64,000 bases of DNA from assembly GCA_905221615.1 (NCBI GenBank), contig CAJNDT010005913.1:2728001-2792000 (forward strand), in the 5' to 3' direction. Shown here piece after piece: positions 62,993 through 64,000 of the stretch; within the stretch, counting starts at the first letter, position 1, and every line of letters starts with the position of its first letter. The notes under the pieces were generated by a model. That model worked only from the letters and a program-made list of their open reading frames with translations. It did not search any database and was not told the DNA's origin. The position numbers and the translations under genes are program-made. This DNA is from Symbiodinium sp. CCMP2592. Its lineage: Eukaryota > Sar > Dinophyceae > Suessiales > Symbiodiniaceae.

Positions 62993-64000
62993 ATGCCCAG
63001 AACGCTCCAGATTATCGTTGCTTTCACGATCCTGATGTTCCCGATGTCGCTCTTCGCACAGCCTCAGCTCCCGGCTTGTCCAGAGGATCGGGATCAGGGG
63101 TTGTGGTCATTTATGGATCGCTATTTGCTCGCGCTTTATGACAGCGATCCGAGCAGCTATTACTTCATCTTGGAAGATGAGTCGCGTCTGGATGAGCTCG
63201 CCGATGTTTCCGCCGCGGCTCAGCAGGTCTGGATCGATACAGAACGAGAGCTCCTCAACGAGCTCCGCTCGCTCGACCAATCCGGATTCAACGAAGCGGA
63301 TCGGACGGACTTCGATCTACTCCAATACGAACTGAGCGTGAATCAGCAGCGAGCGAAGTACAAGAGCTTTCAGACCCCGATCACCTCGATCGGAGGTCCT
63401 CAGATCTGGCTCCCACAAATGGGATCACGACTCCCGATGAGCACGCAGGCGCACAAGGAGATGTACCTCACGCGGCTCAAGCGCGTCGATATCCAGATCG
63501 GGGATCACATCGACAACATGCGTGCAGGGATTCAATCAGGACGCGTCCCGCCGAGAGTGGTGGTTGAGCCAGCCGTGCAACAAGCACTTGCACAATGCAG
63601 CGCCGAGATCCGCAACAATCCAGCACAGTCGCCGTTCTATGGACCCTTCGCGAGTATCGAACAAGAAAGTGAACTCGCGATCGAAGCACGAGCGGTCATC
63701 ACGGATCGCATCGTGCCGGTCTTCATGGAACTTGCGTTGTTTCTTCAGAACGAATACATCCCGGCATGCCGAGAGTCCTTCGGTGCCAGTGATGGGATCG
63801 ACGGCATCGAGGGGTACAACTCCGCGCTCGCGATGCACACGACCATCCCGACGATCACCGCAGAGTCGATCCATAACATCGGTTTAGGTGAGGTCGAACG
63901 GATCAAACGCGAGATGATGCAAGTCATCAGCCAGACCGATTGGATCGCCGATCCAAACCACGGCGGTTTCCTCGATACCACTCCGGAGCATCTCTTCTCA
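62993..64000 (+). CDS. DUF885 family exported protein, cut by the window edge
   Basis: The open frame begins with ATG at 62993 and continues to the last base, so 336 residues are visible. A signal peptide opens it (MPRTLQIIVAFTILMFPMSL, cleavage after FAQ). The lines ADRTDFDLLQYELSVNQQRA and, near the end, YNSALAMHTTIPTITAESIH followed by IGLGEVERIKREMMQVI are typical of DUF885. This large family is related to gluzincin/carboxypeptidase-like folds and often carries a downstream HExxH-type motif, which would be outside the window. It is probably a periplasmic or secreted peptidase-like protein. Confidence 0.85.
   Translation, partial: MPRTLQIIVAFTILMFPMSLFAQPQLPACPEDRDQGLWSFMDRYLLALYDSDPSSYYFILEDESRLDELADVSAAAQQVWIDTERELLNELRSLDQSGFNEADRTDFDLLQYELSVNQQRAKYKSFQTPITSIGGPQIWLPQMGSRLPMSTQAHKEMYLTRLKRVDIQIGDHIDNMRAGIQSGRVPPRVVVEPAVQQALAQCSAEIRNNPAQSPFYGPFASIEQESELAIEARAVITDRIVPVFMELALFLQNEYIPACRESFGASDGIDGIEGYNSALAMHTTIPTITAESIHNIGLGEVERIKREMMQVISQTDWIADPNHGGFLDTTPEHLFS

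Overview
The window looks like chromosome from a marine, diderm planctomycete, most likely class Phycisphaerae. This is my inference. It rests on a short PheT without the tRNA-binding domain, type II secretion-like pseudopilin genes, many lipoproteins, RND and porin-type outer-membrane systems, and secreted PA14 / LamG / beta-helix proteins. No rRNA, prophage, insertion sequence or CRISPR array was seen. Genes are dense, often overlap by ATGA, and the DNA is strikingly rich in GATC and in the octamer GCGATCGC.

Layout. 1-3.1 kb: polysaccharide genes (an O-antigen ligase-like protein and a nucleotide-sugar dehydrogenase). 3.1-6.6 kb: a LolA-like periplasmic protein, an S41 protease lipoprotein, and a CheW protein with a CZB domain inserted in it. 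6.6-13.5 kb (minus): an operon of membrane-fusion protein, RND pump, ABC exporter and zinc-finger protein. 13.6-23.3 kb (minus): a DASS transporter, two large secreted proteins that share a short C-terminal tail, an HscA-like Hsp70 and a lipoprotein. 23.4-26.7 kb: pheT and ilvE. 26.7-32 kb (minus): a YkgJ / SpoIIE-phosphatase / cyclodeaminase operon, then SRP RNA-dnaX-ybaB-Nudix. dnaX carries an A8 slippery run followed by a hairpin and a -1-frame extension that ends 3 nt before ybaB.

32-35.5 kb: membrane proteins and a PIN-PhoH ATPase. 35.5-43.5 kb (minus): a nine-gene type II secretion-like operon (F, G, I, J, K, C, L and M-like proteins plus a TPR lipoprotein) without a GspE ATPase or GspD secretin in the window. 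43.8-49.3 kb: a threonine dehydrogenase-like enzyme without its structural-zinc cysteines, an exported Gfo/Idh/MocA oxidoreductase, a PIG-L deacetylase, Dus, DinB, and a 53-residue one-TM protein. 49.3-54.1 kb (minus): a 7TM-HD phosphodiesterase and a PhoR/PhoB-like pair, transcribed away from two paralogous porins (54.5-57.3 kb) that each end in a UUCG-loop terminator. 57.3-64 kb: argS, a DAACS symporter, an ABC exporter, tRNA-Gln(CUG) and a truncated DUF885 protein.

Most interesting: the dnaX frameshift cassette together with loss of the DnaX zinc module; the shared QWREI tail of two secreted proteins; the CheW-CZB insertion; and the complete-looking inner-membrane/pseudopilin half of a type II secretion system.
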